Shown here: positions 43,540-57,400 of the stretch, piece after piece
Position numbering within the stretch: the stretch's first letter is position 1
Layout: each line of letters opens with the position of its first letter
NCBI GenBank assembly: GCA_002633005.1
Contig: NMRA01000093.1
Location: 47,762 to 111,761 of the forward strand
Direction of reading: 5' to 3'
Length of the DNA: 64,000 bases
Source: Phoronis australis
Taxonomy: Eukaryota; Phoronida; Phoronidae
The notes under the pieces: model-generated
Database searches by the model: none
The model's input: only the letters and a program-made list of their open reading frames with translations
Told to the model about the DNA's origin: nothing
Position numbers and translations under genes: made by a program

Positions 43540-45480
43540 TGTGTTCCCCCCAGCTGTGGGTCTGTCTAATTTCTGGTGTTCTTTGTGGTTAGGAACGGTC
43601 TCTTACCAGATGAAATGTTACCAGGATCCCAAACACACCTTCATTGGAGAAACCGAGGGACCGTATGTAAGTAATTGTCTTCTGGTGCAATGCCTCTATA
43701 GACCAATGACCAACTTATTCTCTAAAAGAAAATACTTTGATATCAACAGAAATTAAAAATCTTTATGATCAAACCCTAAAAATACCTGGTGAGCAGGTTC
43801 AATTCAATTTCAGTGGTAAAGAAGCACTTTCAATATTAGAAATTTAATTAGCTGTTCATCGCGTTCCAGGCCCCTTTAAAGTCCTACATTTAATACAAAT
43901 TTCGAGTTAGATTTTGAGAAAGAGATTAAATCCCATGCACTGAAGTTAAACTGGCAACAAATGCCACTTGTTTATGTCATTTCGATGTCATAAGTCGGAA
44001 CCCCAATAACTGTCAATGAAAACTATTGCCTAAAAGAAATTTCATGACACAGTTCGTGCGTCCTAGGCTGAAATGATTAGGCACGGGCCAGGTTAATCCC
44101 ATAAGGCAGCCCTACCAAGAAAAGAAAGGTTGATGCAGAAGGACTTTCTTTTCTTATTTTTGTCAGATTATATGAGAGCACCATGTCATCATTAGCGTGC
44201 ACTAGTGGATGTCATTATACTGTACTTCTGATGAGGCCCAGATGTCCGCCGTAGTGTTATCTCGACTGATAGATGTCGCTACATGTACAGTAGTTGTCCT
44301 TTGCCAGACGTGTCTTCATCTGCACAGTTACAGTAATGCTCAAATAAGTCGCACATGCATAAGTGGGATTTTAGTTCAACTTGAAGAAAGTTCTGCGATA
44401 CAGGCCGTTCTAGTTCGCCTGTGCACTAAAATCTCGCACTACTCAGAAGAAATCGCTCGTTCTAGTTCGACCTATTTATGGGAGCTGTACTGTTTTTTTG
44501 TGAAAATTTTAGTTATAGTTAATGCGCCTTCTCTTAATACTATATTGAAGCCAGTTACATCTACGTTATAAAGTGGTGGTTTTACAGGGAGTGTTACTGA
44601 TCCCTGATGTTTCTAGTTAGAATCTCGGTACTCTTAGATTTGGTGCTGTTCGGTTGAAGGTCCCTCTAAGCGTTATTAGTTATCATGACAATATTTTGTA
44701 CTAAATTTGCTAGTTATGTCTCTACTTTCACAGATTGTGCTCTGTGCTGCCTATCTACAGCCGACCAGTTGTTGACTGCGTTTGTGATGTTGGGTTTTAA
44801 CGGCATGATATTAATAGAACGCGTTAATTACCATAGTTGTGCAGGACTGCATGTGTTTTGCGACGGTGTGTAACGGTCATGATCAAGGCCGGGGTGAACA
44901 AAAGTGGGTAAATCTTCTGAGTGAACGTGAGACAAAGATGCAAACAAATCCAGCGCAGTGGCGGAGTAACAGTCCCGTCATCAAATAGTAACTAACAATA
45001 ATGATCATGATAATGATAATCATTACTACTATTATTGTCATGTTTTGATGGCATTGAAATCATGACCCATTGTGCATTCATTTACATGTAGGTCCATGGC
45101 CGGGTTAGACCCGTCCCTTACTTGAAAACGAGAGGGTGTAGTTGCTGCAGTGTAAGCGTACATTACAAAACCACAAGTGCAGCTGAATGACGCAAGGTAA
45201 AGCGCGTCAAATGGGTCACTAATAATGTCACCACAAACATGTTTTAAGAAGGCACACATGCCCTGACAAAACCTGATGCCTTTACAGGAAGCCAAGCATC
45301 AGATCATATAACAATCGGTAGTAAGGTCGTCACTTCAACTCTGAGAAAAAGGAGAAGCAGTACACTACAACAGCCCAGGAAAAGAGCTGATCATTTGCTG
45401 TGAGTAATGGCGTACATTCGTGTTCAAGTAATGATGATGATGGTGATGATGACAATGATAATGATTCGGACAATATACAC
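43540..45480. other. No gene recognised; simple repeats
   Basis: A small inverted pair GTGGGATTTTAGT and ACTAAAATCTCGCAC lies at about 44363 and 44425. ATGATA-type microsatellites lie at about 45000-45045 and 45421-45465. The frame at 44209-44571 has no domain. Confidence 0.5.
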
Positions 45481-45481
45481 A

Positions 45482-45667
45482 TTATTCACGCAGTCGCCTC
45501 GCCATTTTAAAAGTGAACCTCATTTTAGGTTTTTAAAAACAATGCATTCTGCGCTTAATCATAGCGCAAAGCGTGATTTTTTCGCATGCCTCGTTATTTT
45601 ATGTCTCAAATGCATTATTTTTAACCTAAAAAGAGGCTCACTACTAAATGGCGACTGCGTGAATAAT
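45482..45667. mobile_element. 186-bp inverted-repeat (MITE-like) element
   Basis: Arms of about 60 bases: ATTATTCACGCAGTCGCC at the left (45482) and GGCGACTGCGTGAATAAT at the right (ending about 45667), with inner AACCTAAAAA and GAGGCTCAC segments also paired. The centre includes GCGCTTAATC. This explains mirror-image frames on both strands. No target duplication is evident. Confidence 0.75.
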
Positions 45668-45669
45668 GT

Positions 45670-47000
45670 CCATTGCTCTCCATCGGTCTGTATTATCGCC
45701 CTCGAGATCGATCTATATATATCACAAGGTTTACAGAACACGTCACGGACCATATTGTACGCTGTTCAAAGGAGTCTTGTTCTGTATTATTGTTTTAAAC
45801 CTAAATGTACAGTGATGCAATTAAGTTCGTTGAAAAAACACAACTTTTGCGGTAGCAATCTTTTCAATCAACGAGTGTACACAATGATGAGCACTAGGCA
45901 CGCAGATTGCTGTTGTTTCGTTGTCGTCCATTTTTCATCTGTTAGGTAACTGAATTGGTGGATGTAATCAACACTTTAAATATTTATGCAAATATCTGAT
46001 AGTACAAGATACAGAAATATGTCGATTGCCGGTTACAGAAAGGTGTGATGTCACTGACTGCCTGTGAACAAACAGCTGCGTACGGTTTCGAGGCCGGGGT
46101 CAAAGCCATCTAAGTCTTGTCGATTCATTTAATCGATACCATAGACGCTTAAGTTCAGCGGCATTCTCAGAAACACATTAAAATATAATGTCAACGCTGT
46201 GACTTCACATTTTATGAGCTTGGGATGAAGAAATAACGTAGTGTCACTTCTGCCTGAGCCCAGAGGTCAATTCTAAACTGAGTTAGGAGCAAGCTAAAAA
46301 ACACATTTGTAACGGTAAGTGACCTAAATCAAAACTTGAATTTCTGACAGACATCACGGGTTTAATAACAACTACATTTTCTACTACATGTGTTAGCTGC
46401 AAGGTCAAGGACAGGGGTAAACACCGTTAATTAATTAAATCTTTATTTAACAAAACAATTACAAAGTGAAATACAGTTTACCTGTAAAGCGAGTCATTCT
46501 ATCCAGGTAATAATATTACAAGAAATATATATGAAATAATAAATATGAAATAATAAAAGATAATATACAAGAGAATTACATTTACTTAACGAATCCCGTG
46601 TCCGCATGTGTCCTAGCAGTAGTACATCCTTGTATATTGCCTTATCTCAATTATGTTGCATCGTTGATCAAAAAAGGGAAGTATCCAGTATACAACATCA
46701 TTAGAGTGGGGCATATATCAGTTCAGCACGGTCTTATTTAAAACCTGTCGCGATAAATAAGGTAAAATCACATCTGGTCATTTCGATGTTCTGTGGTTGG
46801 CATCTTCTTCAATGATGTTTTCCCGCCATTTGGCATGGAGTTGCGCTATACACGTAGATAAGACGGAGATCACAGTCATCCCTATTAGTAGCGTTAGCCA
46901 TCTAAATGATCCAGACAGACTCCTACTCTTTTGTCCTGTAACCCACTGCTTACCTGTTAACCAGGGCTACGTTTGACTAATAAACTACTTCTTATTGGCA
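45670..47000. other. No gene recognised
   Basis: AT-rich. Around 46430-46580, sequence such as TTAATTAATTAAATC, CTTTATTTAAC and repeated AAATAATA could be the antisense 3' tail of a retroelement, but no coding part follows. Confidence 0.4.
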
Positions 47001-47001
47001 T

Positions 47002-47300
47002 CAGGGGCGGATCCAGGATTTTGATTTAGGGGTGGCCAGGGCACAGGAATAATCAGAATTTCGACAGATGCACGCGCCCAGCCTAAAATGTAGGGATGCA
47101 GGGGTCTCTAATATTTGAGTTTGCGGACCTTCTGACAAAAAAGGTAAACGGTATTGTTGCTCAGGGCCTATGCATTGTTTATTCACCCCCAGAGCCCCCT
47201 GCTTGCACGCATGTGCAAGTCTGCGATTCGCACCCGAACTGCCAAATGGTATCTGGTAGAATTTTAGGGGGGGATGGCCACTCCCCTAAATCCGCCGCTG
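47002..47300. mobile_element. Non-autonomous hAT-like element, ~299 bp
   Basis: Left end CAGGGGCGGATCCAGG and right end reading inwards CAGCGGCGGATTTAGG form inverted termini of the CAGnGGCGGAT type seen in many hAT MITEs, followed on both sides by TTTAGGGG. Possible diverged 8-bp duplications flank it (TTGGCATC and TGGGCATG). No transposase. Confidence 0.7.
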
Positions 47301-48414
47301 GGCATGATCCCTGACAGATGACTTATTTAATTCTGACACAGAGGCCTTCCTTTCAGCTCTTGTAAGATGTATGTTGTTAGATGTCTTAACATATTTTTAA
47401 TGTTCTTGCAGACGATAGCCAAACTTTATTCATCCACATAAGCAGCGCTACACGACACGAACTACATGGAATTTTGGATATAATACCACTAGGGTCCACG
47501 ACATCATGTTTTTCTTTTAGATGTATTATGAAATTTTTATGGTGTTGACTGCTTTCATGACAGTAGAGGTATTGTCATTTTGAGGGCCTTGTTAAAAGTA
47601 TATGGTATCACCAGAAGTCCTTTGATCTCGCCACATTTTTGCCACTTGAACAAGTTAGCTTAAGTAATTTGGAGAATACACCCTCAATATTGTGTTCTTG
47701 TGGTTTACGTTACTGTAGTATATGGTGTGCATTTGGTGTCTGAACCATCAGACCTAACACATTTCCGACTTAACTTCCGTCTTACCGGAGTTTTCCACCG
47801 GCAAACACATGACCGAAGACAATTTTGCGGGTGTGTTCTTGAAAATCAGACCTGCATCTAATGTGAGAGTGGAAGGATCATGTTATTGTTGACGAATTAA
47901 TTTATGAATGAAACTACAGGCTAACGCAGCTAAACAGCTAAAACACGTTATGCTGCATGGATTCAATGATTGGTGGGCGGTTTTCCCCTGGGCCTATAGT
48001 GGTCTATTTGTTCGCCCCAACCGAATAACGATTGCTTATTATGGAAACTTTGTAAGGAGCTTTCAAAGTCACTCTAGACTTTTGAGGGTTGATGAAAATA
48101 TTGCGAACGTTATTTCGCCAGGAAATTTTGTCGAGAGTGTAGCTACTGGAAATAGGCTTAACATACATGTAGATACGGTAATATCCTTTTGAGCAAAATG
48201 TTACACATTAACTACTGGACAAATGAGTTTTAAGAGAGCATTTCAACTAAGGGATGACAAAGGCTATATTTCAACTGAGAAAAAATACAGTTTTGAGAAT
48301 AAGTGTATCGCAGTGAAAAAGATTTACAACTTGTTGTATGACAGTGCGAAGTCGACAAGTGTTATGAGACTTTTTCTGTTGTAGGTGCGAAGAGGTCAGC
48401 TTCGTGCGTGAGTC
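47301..48414. other. Upstream region of the Patched-domain gene
   Basis: A 94-codon frame at 47908-48192 (MKLQANAAKQLKHVMLHGFN...) shows no domain. TTTCTGTTGTAG at 48373-48384 resembles a splice acceptor, so the start codon may lie in a second exon after a non-coding one. Confidence 0.4.
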
Positions 48415-51400
48415 ATGGTGAAGACCAATTGCATCGAAAAGCCCCTGGGAATTTTATTTTGTGAATATGGCAAGTTCATTGCACGACACTCGTTATGGTT
48501 TATCACTGTACCAGTGATTATCAGCGGGGCACTCGCAGGAGGGTTTGTCTTCTTAAAGTCAGAAACCAATGTAGAATACTTATTTACACCCACAAATGGA
48601 CCAGCAAAAGCTGCAAGAAACACTGTCATTACTACATTTTCTGTCAATGAATCAGGGCAATTTGACCAGCTAAGATTAACGGACCTAGGCACGTATACTT
48701 CTATTATCATCACAAGTTTGGATGGAGAGTCAATTCTGAGAGAAAGAATTTTAAAACGACTCATTGAGCTTGATGCATTTGTCCGAAACATAAGCGTTTT
48801 GATTGATGGACAGCAACACTTTTTTCGAAACATATGTGCTAAATGGAAAGATCAATGCGCTGATCAAAATGTTCTAGTTTCGCTACTAGACGGAAATGCA
48901 TCTACCATCAGTGACATACATCTGACATATCCAGAGTATGTGATGCATATTCCCGGTATCCCTTCTCCTCCAATTCCCGGATATCCGATGCAGACCAACC
49001 GAACCATTTTTCTCTCCGGTGTGTTTGGCGGTGTGGAAACTGATGGAAACCAACGCATAGTCTTTGTAAAAGCCTACAAGCTGTTTTATTACACCGAGAC
49101 AAAGAACGACACCAAGGCAACCAAATGGGTAAAGGCATTCTTGAAATTTTTTAAGGACAAAAACTTTGAAGACATACAGATAGTATATTACAGCTCCGTT
49201 TCTTTAGAGGAAGAGCTAAACGAAGCTACAGGACAGACAGTTTCTCTGATCTCTGTTGTCTTTACCATCATGATAACATTTTCCATCATGTCCTGTCTGA
49301 TGCTTGATTGGGTCTTAAGCAAACCCTGGCTGGGATTTCTGGGCGTCGTTTCCGTTGCTTTGTCTATTCTTTCAACATTTGGATTGCTGATGTACTGTGG
49401 AGTGCCATTTATATCAATTGTAGGCATCACGCCCTTCCTGTCTCTTGGTGAGTATAGACCTTTCACATTCCAAATCCTCATGCCCAGAAGAACAAAAAGT
49501 GTGTGTGAGTGCACGAGACCTAGCGTGATTGCAATCAAGTGAGAATTGTTTACTTTGGTACTGCGTAGTCGGGTGCGAGGTCTGCTTGTATGTAAAACAT
49601 GCCTGTAAAATTCCTCGGTCTTAGGTGCGTATGCACGATTTTTGCTGTGCGTGTGTTGTTTGCGCTTACTGTCTAAGCTACATCGTAGGGTTTGTGACTA
49701 TATGTACCAGAAGATTTCATCGACTGAAAGTATAATTATGCGACAGCAAAATTCACCACATATGAAACAAAACATGTGTGCCTGAATTGAACGTTCTTGA
49801 CCTAAGCTTTAGTAGACGATGGTTTTTCAAATTTGGTTGAATGCATCGAAAGATGAATTGGACCTGCACTATATCGTGAAGTTGAAATGCTATCGTTGGA
49901 CGGTGGGTGAAAAATGTCGTTCGTAAATTCTTCTAAGTCACTTCTAACACAATGTGTTTTTCGGGCGTGAATTACTAGCCTGCATGGGCTTACATGTAAC
50001 TACTGTCTAGCGTATCACGACGATAACCGTGTGGGTGAATTGAAACTTTGCCTGTGCGTGCGTCAGATAAACTAACTGGGACTCTCCGGATCAACGATAC
50101 ATCAGTGATTTGTAAAAGAGGTTCGATTAACCCTCAAACAACGGGAAAACAGCAACTAAAGTCTCTCTTTAAAACAACTTCTAAGTATTTAAGCAGACCT
50201 AGCGTTTGATAGCCAATAAAAACATATAATATCTCCGTTGGCCATAGATTATGAAAATAAGGGCATTTTTGCAAATCTGCCAAAGCATGAAGGAAACCTG
50301 TTTTAAAGATACTCTTTCCATTGGTTTTACCTCATCATGAGAACACAGAATGAGTTGTCAGTCGAGAGATATGCCACTAAAATGTAGACATTTCGTAAAT
50401 TACATCCCTGCCTGCCTTCGTTTTTTTGATGTTATTTTTTGCATTGGTAAGAAGTGGGCGGGCTTTCAACAAATATATGCACCTCATTATTTATGCTTGT
50501 AGCAATGAACGGAAAGGCTGTCCCTAAATTCCATGTAAAGTAATGGTACTCACTGATCAGTCTGGTGGTCTTTATAGCCGGGAACATGGTCTTTCTCAAG
50601 TCTCCCATTTCTCGTTTTCCGTTGTAGAATTATTCAACTAGTGGGTGGGAGGTTATGTCCAAACAGCGAGCCAGCTATATGCCTGGAAATGGGAGCTGTA
50701 AACTAGGAATCGCTCTCAAACCCCAAGTTCGTTGAATCCACTAAAATTCCGATTCAACTCTACGCAAATCTGAAGAACGCTGGGCCTGGACGTTGTAACT
50801 CATGCGTTTCCCCGACACTGACCTTGTACCCCATTATGGGCGATTAAAAGAAACAATCAAGTAATCATTGACTTGGACGACTAGATACCGATTTTTCAAC
50901 AAACTACAAAAAACGATTCTGATTTAGAAGGGTTTTTTAAGAACTTTCCGAACTGTACAAAATTGTCAAACCCTGACAAAAATAAAATTTACGGTCTACT
51001 AACTTATAAAGAATTGACTGCCTGTTTAAAAAATGAAGATTAATAAAAGTCCAAGCTCTGACGGATTTACAGTGGAATTTTGAAAATTTTTCTGGATTGA
51101 TTTTGGCTTCTTTGTATTACGCTCTCTTAATTCAAGCTTCCAGGTAGGACAACTGTCATCAACACAAAAAGAGGGAACAATCACTTGTATTCCAGAAGAT
51201 GCAGATAAAGATAAACAATTTTTGGAAAAATTGGCGCCCCATACCTCTATTAAATGTTTCTTATAAACTACAGGTACCTGTAGTAAAGATTCTCAGCACT
51301 AATGGCCTGGCTCATGAGAAAAGTTCGAACTTTTTGGTTGACAACAACAAAACTAGTTTCCTCCCGGGAGAAATGTACATGTTTATTTTTACATTGATAT

Positions 51401-54400
51401 GATTTTTTTCATTATTCTGACAAAATAAATATTCCAGATATACTATTACTAATAGACTTTGAGAAGGTCTTCGACTCATTGGAGTGGAAATTCGTTGAAA
51501 AAACTCTTATTTTTAATTTTGGGGAAAACCTGAGATGGTAGTTAGGAGTTTTTCAAAGGTATTAAATTATGTTTGTTGATGAAAAGTTTTCATCTTGGTT
51601 TGAAGTTTCTCACGAATGCAAACAGGGAGATCCATTGTCACCATATTTATTCCATTTTATGTGCTGAGATTTTGGTTCTCAGGATTAGACACCACAAGGA
51701 AATTAAAGGAGTTAGAAAAAATAATAAGGAATTTGTAATATCCCAGTATACATAAGACACTTCACTCATCTTAGACGGCTCTGCTACTTCGTTACTCTGC
51801 CTTCTTTAAGTTCTATGCCAAGTCCTCCAGTCTCCATATTGATGGCGAAAAATCTAACGCTTTTTGGTTTGGCATTAAAACAAACTCTGAGGACATAATT
51901 GATACAGGAACCACATTGAGTCGTATTTTGCTGCTCATTTGACAAAAGCTGTCAACCTGCCGGCAAATAAATGCGTGATTTTATTTCCTTCCACCACAAT
52001 GTCTTTAAAAAAATTGTCGTTCGTAACTAAGGTGATAGACAGAACCCGTCAGCATCAGAGACTTTTGTGTTGGTCATTTTGTATAGAGCAGGGCAATTAT
52101 TGCATTAGCGATGACTCCAAGGCAATAAAACACTGGAAAAAAACTATCGTGGACTAAATGGGTGCTTTTTCTATCAAATTGGCTTCCGAAATTGAATTCT
52201 TCATGCAAAATTTTCTTATTGTCGTTTATTAGCCAAATACAACGTCATCGTTGTGTTTACCAAAGGAATTGTGCTTACTGTAATGCCGGATACACAATTG
52301 GTTTGTGACCTGTGAGTGTCACGACCTGTGAGTGTCACGACCTGTGAGTGTCACGACCTGTGAGTGTCACGACCTGTGAGTGTCACGACCTGTGAGTGTC
52401 ACGACCTGTGAGTGTCACGACCTGTGAGTGTCACGACCTGTGAGTGTCACGACCTGTGAGTGTCACGACCTGTGAGTGTCACGACCTGTGAGTGTCACGA
52501 CCTGTGAGTGTCACGACCTGTGAGTGTCACGACCTGTGAGTGTCACGACCTGTGAGTGTCACGACCTGTGAGTGTCACGACCTGTGAGTGTCACGACCTG
52601 TGAGTGTCACGACCTGTGAGTGTCACGACCTGTGAGTGTCACGACCTGTGAGTGTCACGACCTGTGAGTGTCACGACCTGTGAGTGTCACAAACTGTGAG
52701 TGTCACGACCTGTGAGTGTCACGACCTGTGAGTGTCACGACCTGTGAGTGTCACGACCTGTGAGTGTCACGACCTGTGAGTGTCACGACCTGTGAGTGTC
52801 ACGACCTGTGAGTGTCACGACCTGTGAGTGTCACGACCTGTGAGTGTCACGACCTGTGAGTGTCACGACCTGTGAGTGTCACGACCTGTGAGTGTCACGA
52901 CCTGTGAGTGTCACGACCTGTGAGTGTCACGACCTGTGAGTGTCACGACCTGTGAGTGTCACGACCTGTGAGTGTCACGACCTGTGAGTGTCACGACCTG
53001 TGAGTGTCACGACCTGTGAGTGTCACGACCTGTGAGTGTCACGACCTGTGAGTGTCACGACCTGTGAGTGTCACGACCTGTGAGTGTCACGACCTGTGAG
53101 TGTCACGACCTGTGAGTGTCACGACCTGTGAGTGTCACGACCTGTGAGTGTCACGACCTGTGAGTGTCACAAACGCTTTAACAATAAGAAATGTTATTTG
53201 ATCCTGGAAATTCCTTTCGTGTGGAGTTCAAAATGTACTCTGTACATTTTCGACTATACCATAAACTACTCATGCTAAAAAACACCATGGAAAGCACAAA
53301 GGGACACATCTGTAAATTGGACCTGGCACATTTGATAGCATTTCATTCACACAATCCAAGAAAGAAGGCGTTAAGTGCGTGTACGGTTTTCCTCCGTGTG
53401 ACAAATATCATGCAAACTCATGGAATACAGGGGCAGGTGTAACAAATTGTTACATTTTAAGAGAGGTCTAGCAACGTAAAATGTAACAATGAGATAAAAT
53501 GTAACAACTGTTACATTTTATGGCGTATCAAAGCTTACCTAGTTATACTTAAATTTGGTGTGTCTGGAGAGTAAATGACAGTGTGGATGAGTCCCTTATG
53601 TTATTTCATTTCTATGCTTATTTCTTAATAAAGGTGCTAAAAAACCTGCTGATCGATAACAGGGCTATCCTGAGTTTTAGCTCAAGTGTTTTGCCTAACC
53701 ATGAGGCCTGTGCACGTCTGATGCACCGCAAAATAAATCAGACCACCTGCACTGTTTTTACGATCTTTCCACAAACGCTGCTCCAGAATGACGGAAAGTA
53801 GCCGCATTGGCTATTCTAGAGTTAGTACTCATAAATATTAATATCAAATAGATGCTGGAATGCCATGCAGTTACCGACAAATAAAAATATAAAATAGTAA
53901 AACTGGTAAAACTAAAACGACGAGTTTCGGTACTATAATATATTAAAATGTCCCCACATTCCGAGGGACGCGCTCTTTGTCAAGGGTGTGCTACAGACAC
54001 ATTATTAATTTTATTCTGAAGCGAAACTTGAACAACATTCTGATCACCAAGCAAAGCCCATGGAACAAATTAGCCAGTCAAAATATTTTTTTCAATGTAT
54101 AAGTGTACAATTTTGTAGTATAAAAATGGTATACGGCGGTGCTATTGGTGACTTTCCATTCAAACTGATAAGAAGAGATCTAACAGTAAACTATATAGAT
54201 GGATCCGGGAAATGTAATCTAGGATTTCCCTCGTAAGCAATCCTGATTGGGTGCACTAATTCTGCGGTCAAGACAACACAAAGCGCTTGCATTTGGCCGG
54301 CACTCACCCTGGCCTGGTTTGTAGACGAGTAAAAGAAACACAATCAAATAATTTCCATTGACATGCATAGTATTTTTCTAGCTTTTCAAATAAAGTCGGT

Positions 54401-57400
54401 CATCTACTTGACTAAGAACTTAACGCTCGTGATACGCGGTTACCGAGATTTTATCACCATAAAGCGAATGTAGGGAGCTTCTTTGGAAAAGAAAAAAGAA
54501 ACAGTGACTTAAAGAAATCTTTGTTTCCGAAACAGCACTCAGGTCACATTTTAAGAACAAAACCGACTTGAAGAAATCATTGTCGCCCTATCCAGGGCGC
54601 TTTATCGGTAAGCTTCGGTGTTAACAAAGCAGCAGGATATTGGCAAGTGAACAGACCAGAAATTCAGTTTCTATAACTTGCTTAAAATTACAAGAACGTG
54701 AAACAAATTTAAGTAATTGGTTGCGTACTAACATTATCTTAAAGGCGAAGGCAACCTTTTTTCATGTCATTTTTAGCAAAAATAAGGATCGTTGATTATC
54801 CCAGACACATTTTTCACTTAATTACAGCTTTTCGTAATTTCATTAATTTCTCGTCCTCTACTGCGGAAGTGACGTTTTGGGAGGCAAGAGTTTCGCGCCA
54901 ATTTATTTTCATTATAGTCTGACTGTGAGAGCTGTCGAGTCAGTCATTGTTCCACCTCGGTTGTGATAAGTTCGGTCGTCGTTTGCTTTTGTTTACAAGT
55001 CAGTCAACATGCCACGCTTTTGCTGCGTGCCGGGATGTACTCATTATCGTCTCACACGCGGTTTGGGTACCTTGCGTCGCTTTCCGAAGGATGACACACT
55101 TCGCCGTACTTGACTAGCTCGTTCATTTGAAGAACGCAGCGCTACCCGTCCGCGCAACGTACAAAGCAATGGAGGGTTACCGAGTGTGTGGCAAGCATTT
55201 TCTGCAGTCAGATTATGACAGAGATATGTACGCTGAATTGATGAAGGTCCCTGCGAAACAACGCCCGAAGAAGGAAACCATACCGTCGCTATTGATTCCC
55301 GGCAGTGCCTCGTTGCCAACCCCGAGAAGTGCGTTTTTGAAGCGAGAAGCCTCGCAAGCTGTGGCCACTATATACAGTGAAGGCACGTCATCTACTGTCA
55401 CCCGTGCCTCCGAACGTACCCCATTGCGTGCAATTCCGGGAACTAGCAGTGATTCGCCCTGTGTTGTTGTCCAGTCTAGCCCCGGCAGAGCCTGTAAGCA
55501 GCACTGCAGCGATGTTGAGTAGTGGGAGTGAATACAGGCTCAGTTCGACACCCAGTGAAGAGGACAGTTCGTCATCCAATGAACAGATCGGTGAGCCTAA
55601 GTTTGATAAGTTTATTGTGGACTTGTATTGGAGCTATTTGGAAGCTGCCAGGTGTGTGACGAGGGAGTAACACGGCGGGATGTAAGTAGTTTGGGTGCTC
55701 AGATCACTCTCCAGTGGGAGTGTGTTGCGGGACACTCGGGCAAGTGGGACAGTTCTTCCTCTGTACGTGAGACGATAATGACTAAAACCCAGTACGCAGC
55801 AACAGCGTGGCATGTTGACTGACTCGTAAGCAAAAGCAAACGACGACCGAACTTATCACAACCGAGCTAAAACAATGACTGAATCGACGGCTCTCACAGT
55901 CAGACTATATGAAAAGAAATTGGCGCGAAATTCTTGCCTCCCAAAACGTAACTTCCGGAGGAGACGACGAGTAATTTATTGAATTAAGAAAAGCAGTAAA
56001 TAAGTGAAAAATATGTCTGGGATAATCAACGAACCTTATTTTTGCTAAAAATGACATGTAAAAAGGTTGCCTTCGCCTTTAAGAAGGAAGGACTTTATCG
56101 AAGAATCAGCCGGCTCAAAGCTAAGTCAATACATACGATCGCTTTACAAATTTAGCTACCAGTTGTGATTTTTTAACCCGGCGTTAATTGTTGATTATAA
56201 AATCTTTGACATTGTCAATGCCTTATCTGCGTTGATTCCCCGTACATTATTTGGACCCATGGATACATGAACGCATCAACAATTTCTTGAACTCTTAGTA
56301 GTTAGGTACACAAACTCAACTCGAGCATCTGGCCTAGTCAGACATGATCCGTGTTATGCTGTTCAAGCCTCGTCTTGTCATTGGAATGTCAATTATGCAT
56401 AAATTTTAAGAATGGCCTATTGTTTTCACAGCAGTTACTACTTTTCATGAGTCATTCATTTTTGATTTTATATCGACTGCCAATACCAATATAAGGATTT
56501 GTCTGCACTTATTCTGCCCTGGAGGCAAGTTCTAGCTCTAGGGTAACACGTCGCCGCCACTCAGTGACCTCGGGGCCCGTTGCACACTCGTCTGAGCGTT
56601 TTAATAACTGACTACGGGCTCTACTATCAGACACCTCATTCTGGACCGTGAGCACACCAAAAGTTCTTTGAACCAGTAAGATACACTAACTCAGCTCGAG
56701 CAGCTGGGGCTATCCAGACGAAATCCACGACAGGCTGTTCAAACCTCGTTTTGGCATTGGAATGTCAACCATGCAGAGATTTTAATGGCCTATCCTAGAA
56801 GACATGTTATATGGCCTTTACCTGAGTGCGAAACAAATCTTAATTTTGTCTTTCCAGCCATTGGCGTTGATGACATGTTCGTTCTATTGGCTGCATGGCG
56901 TCAAACAGATCCTCAACAGACCGTTGAACAGCGTCTCGGTCAAACCTTCCGCGACGCCGGGATTTCTATCACCATAACGACAGTCACTGATGCCTTTGCA
57001 TTTGGAATTGGGGCCATAACCTTTTACCCATCAGTGCAAATCTTTTGCGCCTACACAGGTCTGAACATTCTCCTAGCCTTTGCTTACCAGGTCACGTTCT
57101 TTGGAGGATGTATGGCTTTGATCGGGAAGCGCGAACACCAGAACCGTCACTCCTACACGTGTAGGAAAGTGCTACCAAAAGCTGAAGCAGGTATGATTTG
57201 TGTTTAAACTTTTTATGTAAACCATAATATATCTTTCGAATGGCTCATTATACATGTAGCTATTCATTGTTGTTAAATTCCTAACCTTGCAAAATTTGAC
57301 CTTTACTGCATACACGGCAGAGTGTATCAGAAAATATTGGGAAAGTTACATACTTAATCGTCCTTTGCAGAAGACACCACTATGTATGGCCATAATAGAA

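Noticed and set aside
44228-44260. Hammerhead ribozyme at CTGATGAGGCCC
   Set aside because: The 5' core is perfect, but no GAAA follows at a usable distance.
45407-45949. 180-codon plus-strand frame as a gene
   Set aside because: It spans an ATG-rich microsatellite and an inverted-repeat element; the translation is low-complexity at the start and has no domain.
47908-48192. 94-codon frame upstream of the permease as a separate gene or exon
   Set aside because: No family resemblance, and a stop plus more than 200 bases separate it from the permease start.
52304-53170. CRISPR array
   Set aside because: The 16-bp units are head to tail without spacers, and the DNA is eukaryotic.
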